Shown here piece by piece: positions 51,513 to 60,211 of a DNA stretch of 64,000 nucleotides. The stretch is from positions 1-64,000 of the forward strand of contig NZ_VOJI01000006.1 of the NCBI RefSeq assembly GCF_007923445.1. Reading direction: 5' to 3'. The position numbers were made by a program, and so were the translations under genes. Within the stretch, counting starts at the first letter, position 1, and each line of letters starts with the position of its first letter. The stretch comes from Puniceibacterium confluentis (GTDB lineage: Bacteria > Pseudomonadota > Alphaproteobacteria > Rhodobacterales > Rhodobacteraceae). The notes beneath the pieces were generated by a model. That model made no database searches. It had not been told where the DNA came from and saw only the letters and a list, made by a program, of their open reading frames with translations.

Positions 51513-52505
51513 ATGTTCAGAGCACTGGTTGTCGACAAGGATGCGGAGAGCGGCAAGACGTCGGCCGCGGTCAGGGAAATTGCGGTGGCGGATCTGCCCG
51601 AGGGCGAGGTTCTGGTCGCTGTCGATTATTCCACGGTGAATTACAAGGACGGGCTGTGTGTTGGCCCGGGTGGCGGTCTGGTGCGCAAGTATCCGCATGT
51701 GCCGGGGATCGATTTTGCCGGCGTGGTCGAGGACTCCTCGGATGACCGCTACACCGCCGGTGACCGGGTGGTGTTGACCGGCTGGCGGGTCGGCGAGGCA
51801 CATTGGGGCGGCTATGCGCAAAAGGCGCGGGTCAGAGCCGACTGGCTGGTGCCGCTGCCCGAGGGGCTGGATTCGCGGCGGGCGATGGCGGTGGGCACCG
51901 CCGGTTTTACCGCGATGCTGGCGGTGATGGCGCTGGAGGACCACGGGCTGCGACCGGACGGGGGCGAGGTGCTGGTCACCGGTGCGGCCGGCGGGGTCGG
52001 CTCGGTTGCGACGGCGCTTCTGGCGGCGCTGGGGTATCAGGTGGCGGCCGTGACCGGGCGCCCGGAGACCGAGGCCTATCTGAAGGACCTGGGGGCTGCA
52101 CGCATCGTGGCGCGCGAGGAGATCAACGAAACGGTGAAGCGCCCGCTGGAGGCCGAGACCTGGGCCGGCTGTGTCGATGCGGTCGGCGGGGCGATGCTGG
52201 CCCGTGTTCTGGGGCAGATGAAGTATGGCGGATCGGTTGCGGCGGTCGGTCTGGCCGGCGGGGCGTCACTGCCGGCCACGGTGGTGCCGTTCCTGCTGCG
52301 CGGGGTGAACCTGCTGGGCATCGATTCCGTGATGCAGCCATATGACAACCGACTGCGCGCCTGGCAGCGGATTGCGCGCGATCTGCCGATGGACAAGCTC
52401 GAGGCCATGATCCAGCCCGCGACGCTGTCGGATCTGCCACAGCTCGGGGCCGATATCCTGAACGGAAAGGTCAAGGGCCGGGTCGTGGTCGACGTCAACG
52501 CCTGA
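51513..52505 (+). CDS. acuI: Acryloyl-CoA reductase-like MDR oxidoreductase (AcuI/YhdH family)
   Basis: A 330-residue NADPH-dependent reductase of the zinc-free medium-chain family. MFRALVVDKDA, VNYKDGLCVGPGGGLVRKYPHVPGIDFAG and the nucleotide-binding VLVTGAAGGVGSVATALLAALGYQVAAVTGR are typical of AcuI, which reduces toxic acryloyl-CoA to propionyl-CoA, a step in DMSP and acrylate use in roseobacters. AGGAG lies before the ATG. It follows the DinB gene by 173 bases on the same strand and ends in two hairpins. Confidence 0.85.
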   Translation: MFRALVVDKDAESGKTSAAVREIAVADLPEGEVLVAVDYSTVNYKDGLCVGPGGGLVRKYPHVPGIDFAGVVEDSSDDRYTAGDRVVLTGWRVGEAHWGGYAQKARVRADWLVPLPEGLDSRRAMAVGTAGFTAMLAVMALEDHGLRPDGGEVLVTGAAGGVGSVATALLAALGYQVAAVTGRPETEAYLKDLGAARIVAREEINETVKRPLEAETWAGCVDAVGGAMLARVLGQMKYGGSVAAVGLAGGASLPATVVPFLLRGVNLLGIDSVMQPYDNRLRAWQRIARDLPMDKLEAMIQPATLSDLPQLGADILNGKVKGRVVVDVNA

Positions 52506-52559
52506 GTCCGCAAGCGGACAACTCATTTCGCGGCGACGGCGGGAATTGAGCCGTCGCCG
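52506..52559 (+). terminator. Two hairpins immediately after acuI
   Basis: GTCCG-CAAG-CGGAC (52506-52519) starts right after the stop codon. A perfect 10-bp stem CGGCGACGGC/GCCGTCGCCG with a nine-base loop follows (52531-52559). No U-tract; likely 3'-end structures of the acuI mRNA. Confidence 0.55.
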
Positions 52560-52842
52560 GCACTGGTAAATTTGCCAATTCATCGTTACGGTACCCTTAA
52601 ATTCGACATCTGTCTGAAGTGGAACGCTGTGCAGAAGCCCGGAGCACCGGGTCTCTGCGCGGCGTTTTCATTCAGGTGATGTCGTTTTTGATCCATGTCC
52701 TGCCGGGGGCGATCCCGGTGGCGCGGCAACGGCGCGTAGGCTGAAGGTCTGCACGGGACACTCACGGGACATGACGTCCGGCTGCCGGGACCGGAGCCTT
52801 GCAGGACGGGCGGAAACGAAAAAACGAAAAGGGGACAAACGC
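52560..52842. other. Leader region of the BCCT transporter gene with a large hairpin
   Basis: No gene. A long interrupted hairpin occupies 52623-52666: nested pairs AACGC/GCGTT, GCAGA/TCTGC and CCCGG/CCGGG around loop AGCA, followed by TTTC. It looks like an intrinsic terminator or attenuator lying 180 bases before the transporter start. Confidence 0.55.
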
Positions 52843-54483
52843 ATGACAGAGGCCACCGGTGCCGAGGGCATACCTGCGCCCGAGGGGCGCGCCGATCTGA
52901 TCGACACCGAATATACCATCGGTCAGGACAACATCGAAAACTCGATCGGACCCATCGGGTTCGACATCCACAACCCGGTGTTCATGATTTCCGGGCTGAG
53001 CATCGTCGCCTTCGTGTTCTACACACTGGCGTTGCCCGACCAGTCGGGGGCGGTGTTCAGTTGGCTGTTCAACAGCGTCACCAAGGGGTTCGACTGGTTC
53101 TTTCTGGGCGCGGCCAACATCTTTGTGCTGTTCTGCCTGCTCCTGATCGTCACGCCGCTGGGGTCGGTGCGTCTGGGGGGCCACGAGGCGCGCCCGGATT
53201 ACTCCTACGTCGGCTGGTTCGCGATGCTGTTCGCAGCCGGCATGGGCATCGGCCTGATGTTCTATGGTGTCTCGGAGCCACTGAGCCATTTCTCATCCTC
53301 GATGGGCGGCACAGCCTCTGACGGTGGGCCGCGGACCGACTGGGCGCCACTGGGTGCCGCGGCGGGAAACGAGGCTGCGGCGCTGCGCCTGGGGATGGCG
53401 GCGACGATCTTTCACTGGGGTCTGCACCCCTGGGCGATCTATGCGATCGTCGCGCTGGCGCTGGCGCTGTTCAGCTACAACAAGGGCTTGCCACTGACCA
53501 TCCGCTCGGCGTTTTACCCGATTCTGGGGGAACGCGTCTGGGGCTGGCCGGGGCATGTGATCGACATCCTCGCGGTGTTTGCAACGCTGTTCGGACTTGC
53601 CACGTCGCTGGGGTTTGGCGCGACACAGGCGAGCGCCGGACTGAACGAGCTGTTCGGCGTTCCGCTGGGGTCGACCACCGAAGTGCTGCTGATTTCAGGC
53701 ATCACCGCGATTGCGTTGATTTCGGTTCTGCGCGGACTGGACGGCGGCGTGAAGGTGTTGTCGGAAATCAACATGGGGCTGGCGGCGCTGCTGCTGCTGT
53801 TTGTGCTGTTTGTCGGGCCGACGCTGGCGATCCTGACCGGGTTTGTCGATTCCCTGGCTGCCTATCTGCAATATCTGCCGGCGCTCGCGAACCCGATCGG
53901 GCGTGAGGATGTGAACTTTTCCCAGGGCTGGACATCGTTCTACTGGGCGTGGTGGATCAGCTGGTCCCCCTTTGTCGGCATGTTCATCGCGCGGGTGTCG
54001 CGGGGCCGCAGCGTGCGTGAATTCGTGACCTGCGTTCTGCTGATCCCGAGTCTGGTCTGCGTGTTGTGGATGTCGGTCTTTGGCGGCACGGCGCTGCATC
54101 AGGTGATTGCCGATGGCTATACCGTCGCGCAGGATGCACCGCTGGAACTGCAGCTGTTCAAGATGCTCGACGGGCTGCCGCTGGCCGGGATCACCAGCTT
54201 TATCGGCATTATCCTGGTGATTGTGTTCTTTGTGACTTCGTCCGATTCAGGCTCGCTGGTGATCGACACCATCACGGCAGGCGGCAAGGTGGACGCTCCG
54301 GTGCCGCAGAGGGTGTTCTGGTGCATCTTCGAGGGCGCCGTGGCGATCGTGCTGCTGCTGTCTGCGGGTGGTCTGAAATCCTTGCAAAGCATGGTGATCT
54401 CGACCGGGTTGCCCTTTACCATCGTGCTGCTGGTGATGTGCTGGGCGATCTACAAGGGGTTGCAGGCGGAACGCCGGGCCTGA
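52843..54483 (+). CDS. BCCT family betaine/carnitine/choline (or DMSP) transporter
   Basis: A 546-residue sodium- or proton-coupled transporter with twelve helices. The glycine-rich GMGIGLMFYGVSEPLSHF and the tryptophan-rich signature YWAWWISWSPFVGMFIARVSRGR are diagnostic of BCCT carriers. The cytoplasmic N-terminal 45 residues are acidic. It follows acuI; roseobacters commonly pair BCCT carriers with DMSP or betaine genes, so DMSP, glycine betaine or choline are likely substrates. Ends with a strong terminator. Confidence 0.92.
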   Translation: MTEATGAEGIPAPEGRADLIDTEYTIGQDNIENSIGPIGFDIHNPVFMISGLSIVAFVFYTLALPDQSGAVFSWLFNSVTKGFDWFFLGAANIFVLFCLLLIVTPLGSVRLGGHEARPDYSYVGWFAMLFAAGMGIGLMFYGVSEPLSHFSSSMGGTASDGGPRTDWAPLGAAAGNEAAALRLGMAATIFHWGLHPWAIYAIVALALALFSYNKGLPLTIRSAFYPILGERVWGWPGHVIDILAVFATLFGLATSLGFGATQASAGLNELFGVPLGSTTEVLLISGITAIALISVLRGLDGGVKVLSEINMGLAALLLLFVLFVGPTLAILTGFVDSLAAYLQYLPALANPIGREDVNFSQGWTSFYWAWWISWSPFVGMFIARVSRGRSVREFVTCVLLIPSLVCVLWMSVFGGTALHQVIADGYTVAQDAPLELQLFKMLDGLPLAGITSFIGIILVIVFFVTSSDSGSLVIDTITAGGKVDAPVPQRVFWCIFEGAVAIVLLLSAGGLKSLQSMVISTGLPFTIVLLVMCWAIYKGLQAERRA

Positions 54484-54514
54484 GGCCGACCCTGTCACTG
54501 TGACTTCCAACAGG

Positions 54515-54543
54515 AGGCCCCGGGAGAAATTCCGGGGCCTTTT
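54515..54543 (+). terminator. Intrinsic terminator of the BCCT gene
   Basis: AGGCCCCGG-N8-CCGGGGCCT, a perfect 9-bp stem, followed by TTT, 32 bases past the stop. Confidence 0.88.
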
Positions 54544-54742
54544 GCGGGGGCGTGATCCGATTGTGCGCGCGTGCCGCGCGCTCTGGTTTCTGGCGCGGGT
54601 TGCCGGGTGACACCGGGGCGGCGGCGCGGTGCCCGCGGCGCGCCGGGATCCGCGCCCATTCGCCGGAAACAGCCGCAGCTTGGCCGGTTTGATCTTTGGG
54701 TCGGCGCGCTATGTGTCACGACACCGACGAAGGGGGGCAGGG

Positions 54743-56164
54743 ATGAGAGAGACGACACCGGTATTGCTGTGGGTGCGGCGCGACCTTCGGTTGAGCGATC
54801 ACCCGGCGCTGGCACAGGCGGCCGCCAGCGGTCGACCGGTGATTCCGGTGTTCATCCAGGATTTCAGCGTCGACGGGCTCGGGGCTGCGCCAAAGTGGCG
54901 GCTGGGGCTGGGACTGGGTCATCATCAGGCCGCCCTGATGGCAGCGGGAAGCCGGCTGATCCTGCGGTCCGGTCCGGCGCGCGAGGTGCTCGAGGCGCTG
55001 ATCGGGGAGACCGGGGCCGGGGCGGTTTACTGGATGCGGGCCTATGACCCCGCGGGCGTGGAGCGGGACGCTCAGGTCAAGACTGCCCTCAGGGACCGGG
55101 GTGTCGATGCGCAGAGCTTTGCCGGGCATCTGATGTTCGAGCCCTGGACGGTGCAGACCGGGGCCGGCGGGTTCTACAAGGTGTACACGCCCTTCTGGAA
55201 GGCGGTGAAAGACCGCGACGTGCCCGAACCCTTGCCGCGCCCGGGGCGCATTGCCGCGCCGGACCACTGGCCGGCCAGCGAGGCTCTGGACGACTGGGAT
55301 CTCGGGGCCGGCATGCAGCGCGGGGCAGAGGTGGTGCGCCCGTTTGTGCGTCTGGGTGAAGATGCGGCGCAGGCCCGGCTGGGCGCCTTCATGACGCACA
55401 AGGTCTCCGGGTATGTGGACACGCGGAACCTGCCGGCCGTCGATGGCACCTCGGGTCTGTCCGAGAACCTCAGCCTTGGCGAGATCACGCCGCACCAGTG
55501 CTGGCATGCCGGGATCCGTGCACGGCAGGCGGGCAAGGCGGGGGCGGAGACCTTTCTCAAGGAACTGGTCTGGCGCGAGTTCGCCTATCATCTGATGTGG
55601 CACACGCCGCGGATCCTGAGCGACAACTGGAAAGCGGACTGGGACGCCTTCCCCTGGAACGAGGATCCGCGCCGGGCCGAGGTGCGGGCTTGGCAGCAAG
55701 GGCGCACCGGCATCCGGTTCGTCGACGCGGCGATGCGAGAACTCTACGTCACCGGGCGGATGCACAACCGGGGGCGGATGATCGTCGGATCCTATCTGAC
55801 CAAACACCTGCTGTCCCATTGGCGGATCGGGCAGAAATGGTTCGAGCAGACGCTGATCGACTGGGACCCGGCCAGCAACGCCATGGGCTGGCAATGGGCG
55901 GCCGGTTCCGGCCCGGATGCCGCGCCGTTCTTTCGGGTGTTCAACCCGGTCACCCAGCTGGAAAAGTTCGATCCCGACCATGCCTATGCGGATCGCTGGA
56001 TTGCAGAGGGCGCGGTGAAACTATCCGAAGATGCGCAGCGTTACTTCGATGCCATCCCGAAAAGCTGGAACATGGCGGCGCAGGATCCGTACCCCCAGCC
56101 GATCGTCGATGTGGCCGAAGGGCGGAAAAGGGCGTTGAATGCCTATGAAAACAGGGACTTCTGA
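54743..56164 (+). CDS. phr: Deoxyribodipyrimidine photolyase
   Basis: A 473-residue class I photolyase/cryptochrome that repairs UV-induced pyrimidine dimers using blue light. N-terminal antenna domain: PVLLWVRRDLRLSDHPAL. C-terminal FAD domain: TGIRFVDAAMRELYVTGRMHNRGRMIVGSYLTKHLLSHWRIGQKWF and DWDPASNAMGWQWAAGSGPDAAPFFRVFNP in shorter signature blocks. The ATG at 54743 has GGGGGGCAGGG upstream. It is directly followed by cfa (TGA then ATG). In Rhodobacter this pair belongs to the singlet-oxygen sigma-E response; no matching promoter is obvious here. Confidence 0.95.
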   Translation: MRETTPVLLWVRRDLRLSDHPALAQAAASGRPVIPVFIQDFSVDGLGAAPKWRLGLGLGHHQAALMAAGSRLILRSGPAREVLEALIGETGAGAVYWMRAYDPAGVERDAQVKTALRDRGVDAQSFAGHLMFEPWTVQTGAGGFYKVYTPFWKAVKDRDVPEPLPRPGRIAAPDHWPASEALDDWDLGAGMQRGAEVVRPFVRLGEDAAQARLGAFMTHKVSGYVDTRNLPAVDGTSGLSENLSLGEITPHQCWHAGIRARQAGKAGAETFLKELVWREFAYHLMWHTPRILSDNWKADWDAFPWNEDPRRAEVRAWQQGRTGIRFVDAAMRELYVTGRMHNRGRMIVGSYLTKHLLSHWRIGQKWFEQTLIDWDPASNAMGWQWAAGSGPDAAPFFRVFNPVTQLEKFDPDHAYADRWIAEGAVKLSEDAQRYFDAIPKSWNMAAQDPYPQPIVDVAEGRKRALNAYENRDF

Positions 56165-57454
56165 ATGAACGAACGCGTTAATACTTGCACTGTCGAGGCA
56201 CATGGCAGTAACCTTGTTGCCATCTTGGCCGCGCCTGACAGCCCTATGATCCACACCGATACCAAAGACCAGGCGGGATTGCCGCGCTATTTCACGCGGG
56301 TGTTTGCGATGTCGAAAGGCATGAACACCGGGCGCATGGACTTTGTGCTGCCGGACGGACGGGTGTTCCGGGCGCAGGGACGCAATCCGGGGCCGGAGGC
56401 CGAACTGCACATCCACAATCCGGACATCTTTGCCCGCCTCATCCGCGAAGGCGATCTGGGGTTTTGTGACGCCTACCTCGACAACTGGTGGAGCACGCCG
56501 GATCTCATGGCCTTCATGGACCTCGTGCATGCCGACAACGACGACCTGTACGACGGCTTTCCGGGGATGGGGCTGCTGCGGGCGTTCGAAAAGCTGCGGT
56601 TCTGGTTGCAGGGCAATTCGCGGCGCGGGGCGCGTCGCAACATTTCGGCGCATTACGATCTGGGTAACGATTTCTATGGGCTGTGGCTCGACAAGACGAT
56701 GACCTATTCCAGCGCCCTGTTCGGGACCGGACAGGAAAGCACCGAGTCGGCGCAGATCGCGAAATATGCCAGTTTGGTGGATCAGATGGGCGTTCAGCCC
56801 GGCGATCACGTGCTCGAGATCGGCTGTGGCTGGGGCGGATTTGCCGAATACGCCGCCAAAGAGCGCGGGCTGAAGGTGACCGCCCTGACGATTTCACGCG
56901 AACAGTATAATTATGCGGTGGACCGCATTGCCAGGGCGGGGCTCAGTGACCGTGTGACCGTCAAATTGCAGGATTACCGCGACGAGCGCGGCGTCTATGA
57001 CGGTGTCGCCAGCATCGAGATGTTCGAAGCGGTGGGCGAGAAATACTGGCCGGTCTACTTCAACAGTCTGCGCGAGCGGTTGAAGCCCGGGCGTCAGGCG
57101 ACGTTGCAGATCATCACCGTGCAGCACAAACGCTGGGAGGTGTACAGGCGCGGTCCGGATTTCATCCAGAAGTATATCTTTCCCGGTGGCATGCTGCCCA
57201 GCCCGGTGGTGTTGCGCGAGGAAGTGCGCAAAGCCGGGTTGGCCGTGGCAAAGTCGATCGAATTCGGGCCCAGCTACAGCCGCACGCTGCGGCGCTGGCA
57301 CGACAGTTTCAATGAAAAGTGGGACGACGTCGCCCGTCTGGGCTTTGATGACCGGTTCCGCCGCATGTGGAATTTCTACCTGACCTCTTGTGCTGCGACG
57401 TTTCACAGCGGAAACTGCGACGTGACGCAGATCACGATCACCAGACCAGGATGA
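56165..57454 (+). CDS. cfa: Cyclopropane-fatty-acyl-phospholipid synthase
   Basis: A 429-residue SAM-dependent enzyme that adds a methylene group to unsaturated membrane acyl chains. The SAM-binding motif is VLEIGCGWGGFAEYAAKE, preceded by NISAHYDLGNDFYGLWLDKTMTYSSALF, with EMFEAVGEKYW and the catalytic region FIQKYIFPGGMLPSP. The first ATG (56165) abuts the phr stop; an internal ATG at 56246 gives the more typical N-terminus and may be the true start. Adjacent to phr and trgAB as in Rhodobacter, where it is induced by singlet oxygen. Confidence 0.93.
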   Translation: MNERVNTCTVEAHGSNLVAILAAPDSPMIHTDTKDQAGLPRYFTRVFAMSKGMNTGRMDFVLPDGRVFRAQGRNPGPEAELHIHNPDIFARLIREGDLGFCDAYLDNWWSTPDLMAFMDLVHADNDDLYDGFPGMGLLRAFEKLRFWLQGNSRRGARRNISAHYDLGNDFYGLWLDKTMTYSSALFGTGQESTESAQIAKYASLVDQMGVQPGDHVLEIGCGWGGFAEYAAKERGLKVTALTISREQYNYAVDRIARAGLSDRVTVKLQDYRDERGVYDGVASIEMFEAVGEKYWPVYFNSLRERLKPGRQATLQIITVQHKRWEVYRRGPDFIQKYIFPGGMLPSPVVLREEVRKAGLAVAKSIEFGPSYSRTLRRWHDSFNEKWDDVARLGFDDRFRRMWNFYLTSCAATFHSGNCDVTQITITRPG

Positions 57455-57458
57455 CCAC

Positions 57459-57899
57459 ATGCCCACAGCCGCCAAGCTATTCTCTGCCGTTTGCCTGGCG
57501 ATTCTGGGCTATCTCGTTTCCGAAGCAATCAAGCCGCTGATGCCCGAAGGCACCGGGTTCGGGATCTTTTCCTATCTGAATGCGACGATCGGGTTTTTCT
57601 GCGGATGGGTCATCGTCGGCAACCGGGCCGGGCGCGGGGTGTCGGCGGCGATCTCCAACGGCCTGACCGGAATGTTCGCCATGGTCTGTATCGGGCTGTT
57701 CGTGCAGGCGGTGGTGCAGATGGTGGATATGGCCATGCGGCACCGCTTTTCCGGGCCGGTCGAGGCGTTTGCTGCCGTTTTCGAGATCGCAATCGAATAT
57801 GGCGGCATCATGATGCACAGTTCCGTTCTGATCCTGTTGCTGGTCGGGGCGCTGGTCACCGGCTTTGTCAGCGAATTCGCTGCGCGCAACTATCGCTGA
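57459..57899 (+). CDS. trgA: Tellurite resistance membrane protein TrgA
   Basis: A 146-residue protein with four predicted helices (LFSAVCLAILGYLVSEAI, FSYLNATIGFFCGWVIVG, GLTGMFAMVCIGLFVQAVV, SSVLILLLVGALVTGFV). Identified from its order with trgB and cysK, the Rhodobacter sphaeroides tellurite-resistance locus, and from the TrgA-like sequence. It starts four bases after cfa and ends four bases before trgB, so cfa-trgA-trgB are co-transcribed. Confidence 0.85.
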   Translation: MPTAAKLFSAVCLAILGYLVSEAIKPLMPEGTGFGIFSYLNATIGFFCGWVIVGNRAGRGVSAAISNGLTGMFAMVCIGLFVQAVVQMVDMAMRHRFSGPVEAFAAVFEIAIEYGGIMMHSSVLILLLVGALVTGFVSEFAARNYR

Positions 57900-57903
57900 T
57901 CAG

Positions 57904-59031
57904 ATGGCAGATCTGTTTCTGTATGGCACTCTGTGCCACGTGCCGCTGCTCGAAGTTGTGCTGGGCCGTCCCGCGGCACAGATCGACATGGCTCCGGCGA
58001 CGCTGGATGGCCATGGTGTCTGGTGGGTCTCGGACCATGCCTTTCCGATGATTGCAGAGGCGGCGTCAGGGCAGGCGCAGGGGCTGATCCTGCGCTCACT
58101 GAGTGCTACCGACGTGGCGCGACTGGATTTCTACGAGGGGGGCTTTGACTATGCCCTGCAGGATGTCGCGGTGGCCAGCTGCGGTGGGTCGCACGCCGCT
58201 CAGGTCTATTTTCCGGCACCGGGCCGCTGGCAGGCCGGGGCGCCCTGGTCGCTGAGCGACTGGGTCGCGCGTTGGGGGGCGATGACACTCAGCGCGGCGC
58301 AGGAAGTGATGGCGCAGTTCGGGTTGATGCCGGTGGAAGAGGTGCGGGCGCTGTGGCCGTTCTTTTGCGCGCGGGGCTGGGCGCAGCAGTTGGCCGCGGT
58401 TCCGGCGCCGCAGACGCTGCGCAGCCAGATGGGCATGAAGGACGTGAATGTCCTGCGGTATCGTGCTGGATACAATGGGTTTTTCAGGATCAAGGCCTTT
58501 GACCTCCAGCACCGGCGCTTTGACGGCGGTCTGAGCGATGTGGTGTCACGCGAAGCCTATGTCGCCTTTGATGCCGCGCTGGTGCTGCCCTATGATCCGG
58601 TCACCGATCAGGTCATGCTGATCGAACAACTGCGCTATGGTCCGGTGCATCGCGGCGATCCCGCGCCCTGGGTGCTGGAACCGATCGCCGGGCTGGTGGA
58701 TGCCGGCGAGGATCCGGCCGATTGTGCCCGTCGCGAGGCGGTCGAAGAAGCCGGGCTGACTCTGGCGGAAGTGCGCCCGATGCTCCGGGTCTACCCGTCG
58801 CCGGGTTATACCACCGAATTTTTCCACTGCTTCCTGGGGCTCTGTGCTCTGGCCAAGCGCGACGAGGGCCTGAACGGAGTGGCCGCGGAAAACGAGGATA
58901 TCCGCAGCCATGTGATACCCTTCGACGCGGCGATGGCGCTGGTGGACAGTGGCGAGATAAATGTCGGGCCGCTGGTGACGATGCTGCTGTGGCTGGCGCG
59001 ACGCCGGAGCGATCTTCGGGCCGCTGCCTGA
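57904..59031 (+). CDS. trgB: Tellurite resistance protein TrgB (GGCT plus Nudix domains)
   Basis: A 375-residue two-domain cytoplasmic protein. The N-terminal gamma-glutamylcyclotransferase-like domain starts MADLFLYGTLCHVPLLEVVLG; the C-terminal Nudix hydrolase resembles ADP-ribose pyrophosphatase, with a complete Nudix box GLVDAGEDPADCARREAVEEAGL in overlapping parts (G-x5-E-x7-RE-x-VEE-x-G). Together they suggest glutathione and nucleotide-sugar turnover under metalloid stress. Last gene of the phr-cfa-trgA-trgB string. Confidence 0.9.
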   Translation: MADLFLYGTLCHVPLLEVVLGRPAAQIDMAPATLDGHGVWWVSDHAFPMIAEAASGQAQGLILRSLSATDVARLDFYEGGFDYALQDVAVASCGGSHAAQVYFPAPGRWQAGAPWSLSDWVARWGAMTLSAAQEVMAQFGLMPVEEVRALWPFFCARGWAQQLAAVPAPQTLRSQMGMKDVNVLRYRAGYNGFFRIKAFDLQHRRFDGGLSDVVSREAYVAFDAALVLPYDPVTDQVMLIEQLRYGPVHRGDPAPWVLEPIAGLVDAGEDPADCARREAVEEAGLTLAEVRPMLRVYPSPGYTTEFFHCFLGLCALAKRDEGLNGVAAENEDIRSHVIPFDAAMALVDSGEINVGPLVTMLLWLARRRSDLRAAA

Positions 59032-59118
59032 GGCCGGCGCGGGCGGTCAGGGTGCTCGCAGCCCGGGTTGCGCCCTTGTCCCGGATCCGGAGCGACGCCA
59101 CGCCCGGTGCGCTGCGCC

Positions 59119-59147
59119 TTGAGTTCACAACGCCAGCGGCCTACATC
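59119..59147 (+). promoter_or_regulatory. Promoter of cysK
   Basis: TTGAGT (59119-59124), 17-base spacer, TACATC (59142-59147), 30 bases before the cysK ATG; AAGGGGA ribosome site in between. The same hexamer type precedes the SulP gene. Confidence 0.6.
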
Positions 59148-59176
59148 GGAACAAACATGTCTGGAAGGGGACCTTC

Positions 59177-60211
59177 ATGCGCATTGCAAGCGATCTGGCC
59201 GACGCGGTCGGCAACACACCGCTGATCCGGTTGAACAAGGCCAGCGAAGAGACCGGCTGCGAGATCCTTGGCAAGGCCGAATTCATGAACCCCGGACAGT
59301 CGGTCAAGGACCGCGCGGCGCTGTACATCATCAGGGACGCCGTGGCGAAGGGGCTGCTGAAGCCCGGCGGCACCATCGTTGAGGGCACGGCCGGCAACAC
59401 CGGCATCGGTCTGGCACTGGTCGGGGCCTCGATGGGGTTCAAGACGGTGATCGTCATTCCCGAAACCCAGAGCCAGGAGAAAAAGGACATGATCCGCCTG
59501 GCCGGCGCCGAACTGGTGCAGGTGCCTGCGGCCCCCTACAAGAACCCCAACAACTATGTGCGCTATTCCGGCCGTCTGGCCGAAGAAATGGCGCGTACCT
59601 CGGACAAGGGGGTGATCTGGGCCAACCAGTTCGACAATGTGGCCAACCGTCAGGCACATGTCGAAACCACCGGCCCCGAGATCTGGGAACAGACCGGCGG
59701 CAAGGTCGACGGCTTTATCTGCGCTGCCGGATCGGGTGGCACGGTGGCCGGTGTCGGCATGGCGCTGCAGCCCAAGGGGGTCAAGGTCGGTCTGGCCGAT
59801 CCGATGGGGGCCGCGCTCTACAGCTATTACACCACGGGTGAATTCAAGTCCGAGGGCGACAGCATCACCGAGGGCATCGGGCAGGGGCGCATCACCGCCA
59901 ACCTCGAGGGGTTCACGCCCGATTTTGTCTGTCAGATCCCGGACGAGGAGGCGCTGCCCATCGTCTTCGACCTTCTGAGCGAAGAAGGTCTGGTCATGGG
60001 AGGCTCGACCGGCATCAACGTCGCCGGCGCGATCCGCATGGCCAGGGAGATGGGACCGGGCCACACCATCGTCACCATCCTGTGCGACTATGGCAACCGC
60101 TATCAGTCCAAGCTGTTCAACCCGGAATTCCTTGCCGGCAAGGGGCTTCCGGTGCCGCATTGGCTGGACCGCGCACCGGCCAGCATTCCCGGGGTGTTCG
60201 AGGACAACTGA
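59177..60211 (+). CDS. cysK: Cysteine synthase A-type PLP enzyme
   Basis: A 344-residue O-acetylserine sulfhydrylase. The PLP lysine lies in PGQSVKDRAALYII; the phosphate loop is EGTAGNTGIGLALVG rather than the EPTSGNTG of E. coli CysK, a variant common in alphaproteobacteria and in eukaryotic relatives. The glycine-rich CAAGSGGTVAGVG and C-terminal extension make it a little longer than the classic enzyme. It supplies cysteine and is linked with trgAB in tellurite resistance. Its stop overlaps the MscS start (TGATG). Confidence 0.93.
   Translation: MRIASDLADAVGNTPLIRLNKASEETGCEILGKAEFMNPGQSVKDRAALYIIRDAVAKGLLKPGGTIVEGTAGNTGIGLALVGASMGFKTVIVIPETQSQEKKDMIRLAGAELVQVPAAPYKNPNNYVRYSGRLAEEMARTSDKGVIWANQFDNVANRQAHVETTGPEIWEQTGGKVDGFICAAGSGGTVAGVGMALQPKGVKVGLADPMGAALYSYYTTGEFKSEGDSITEGIGQGRITANLEGFTPDFVCQIPDEEALPIVFDLLSEEGLVMGGSTGINVAGAIRMAREMGPGHTIVTILCDYGNRYQSKLFNPEFLAGKGLPVPHWLDRAPASIPGVFEDN

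Noticed and set aside
54553-54720. TGATCC-like hexamers upstream of phr as a sigma-E (RpoE) promoter
   Set aside because: TGATCC at 54553 and TGATCT at 54690 lack a suitable -10 element at the expected distance, so I do not call it although the phr-cfa pair is sigma-E controlled in Rhodobacter.
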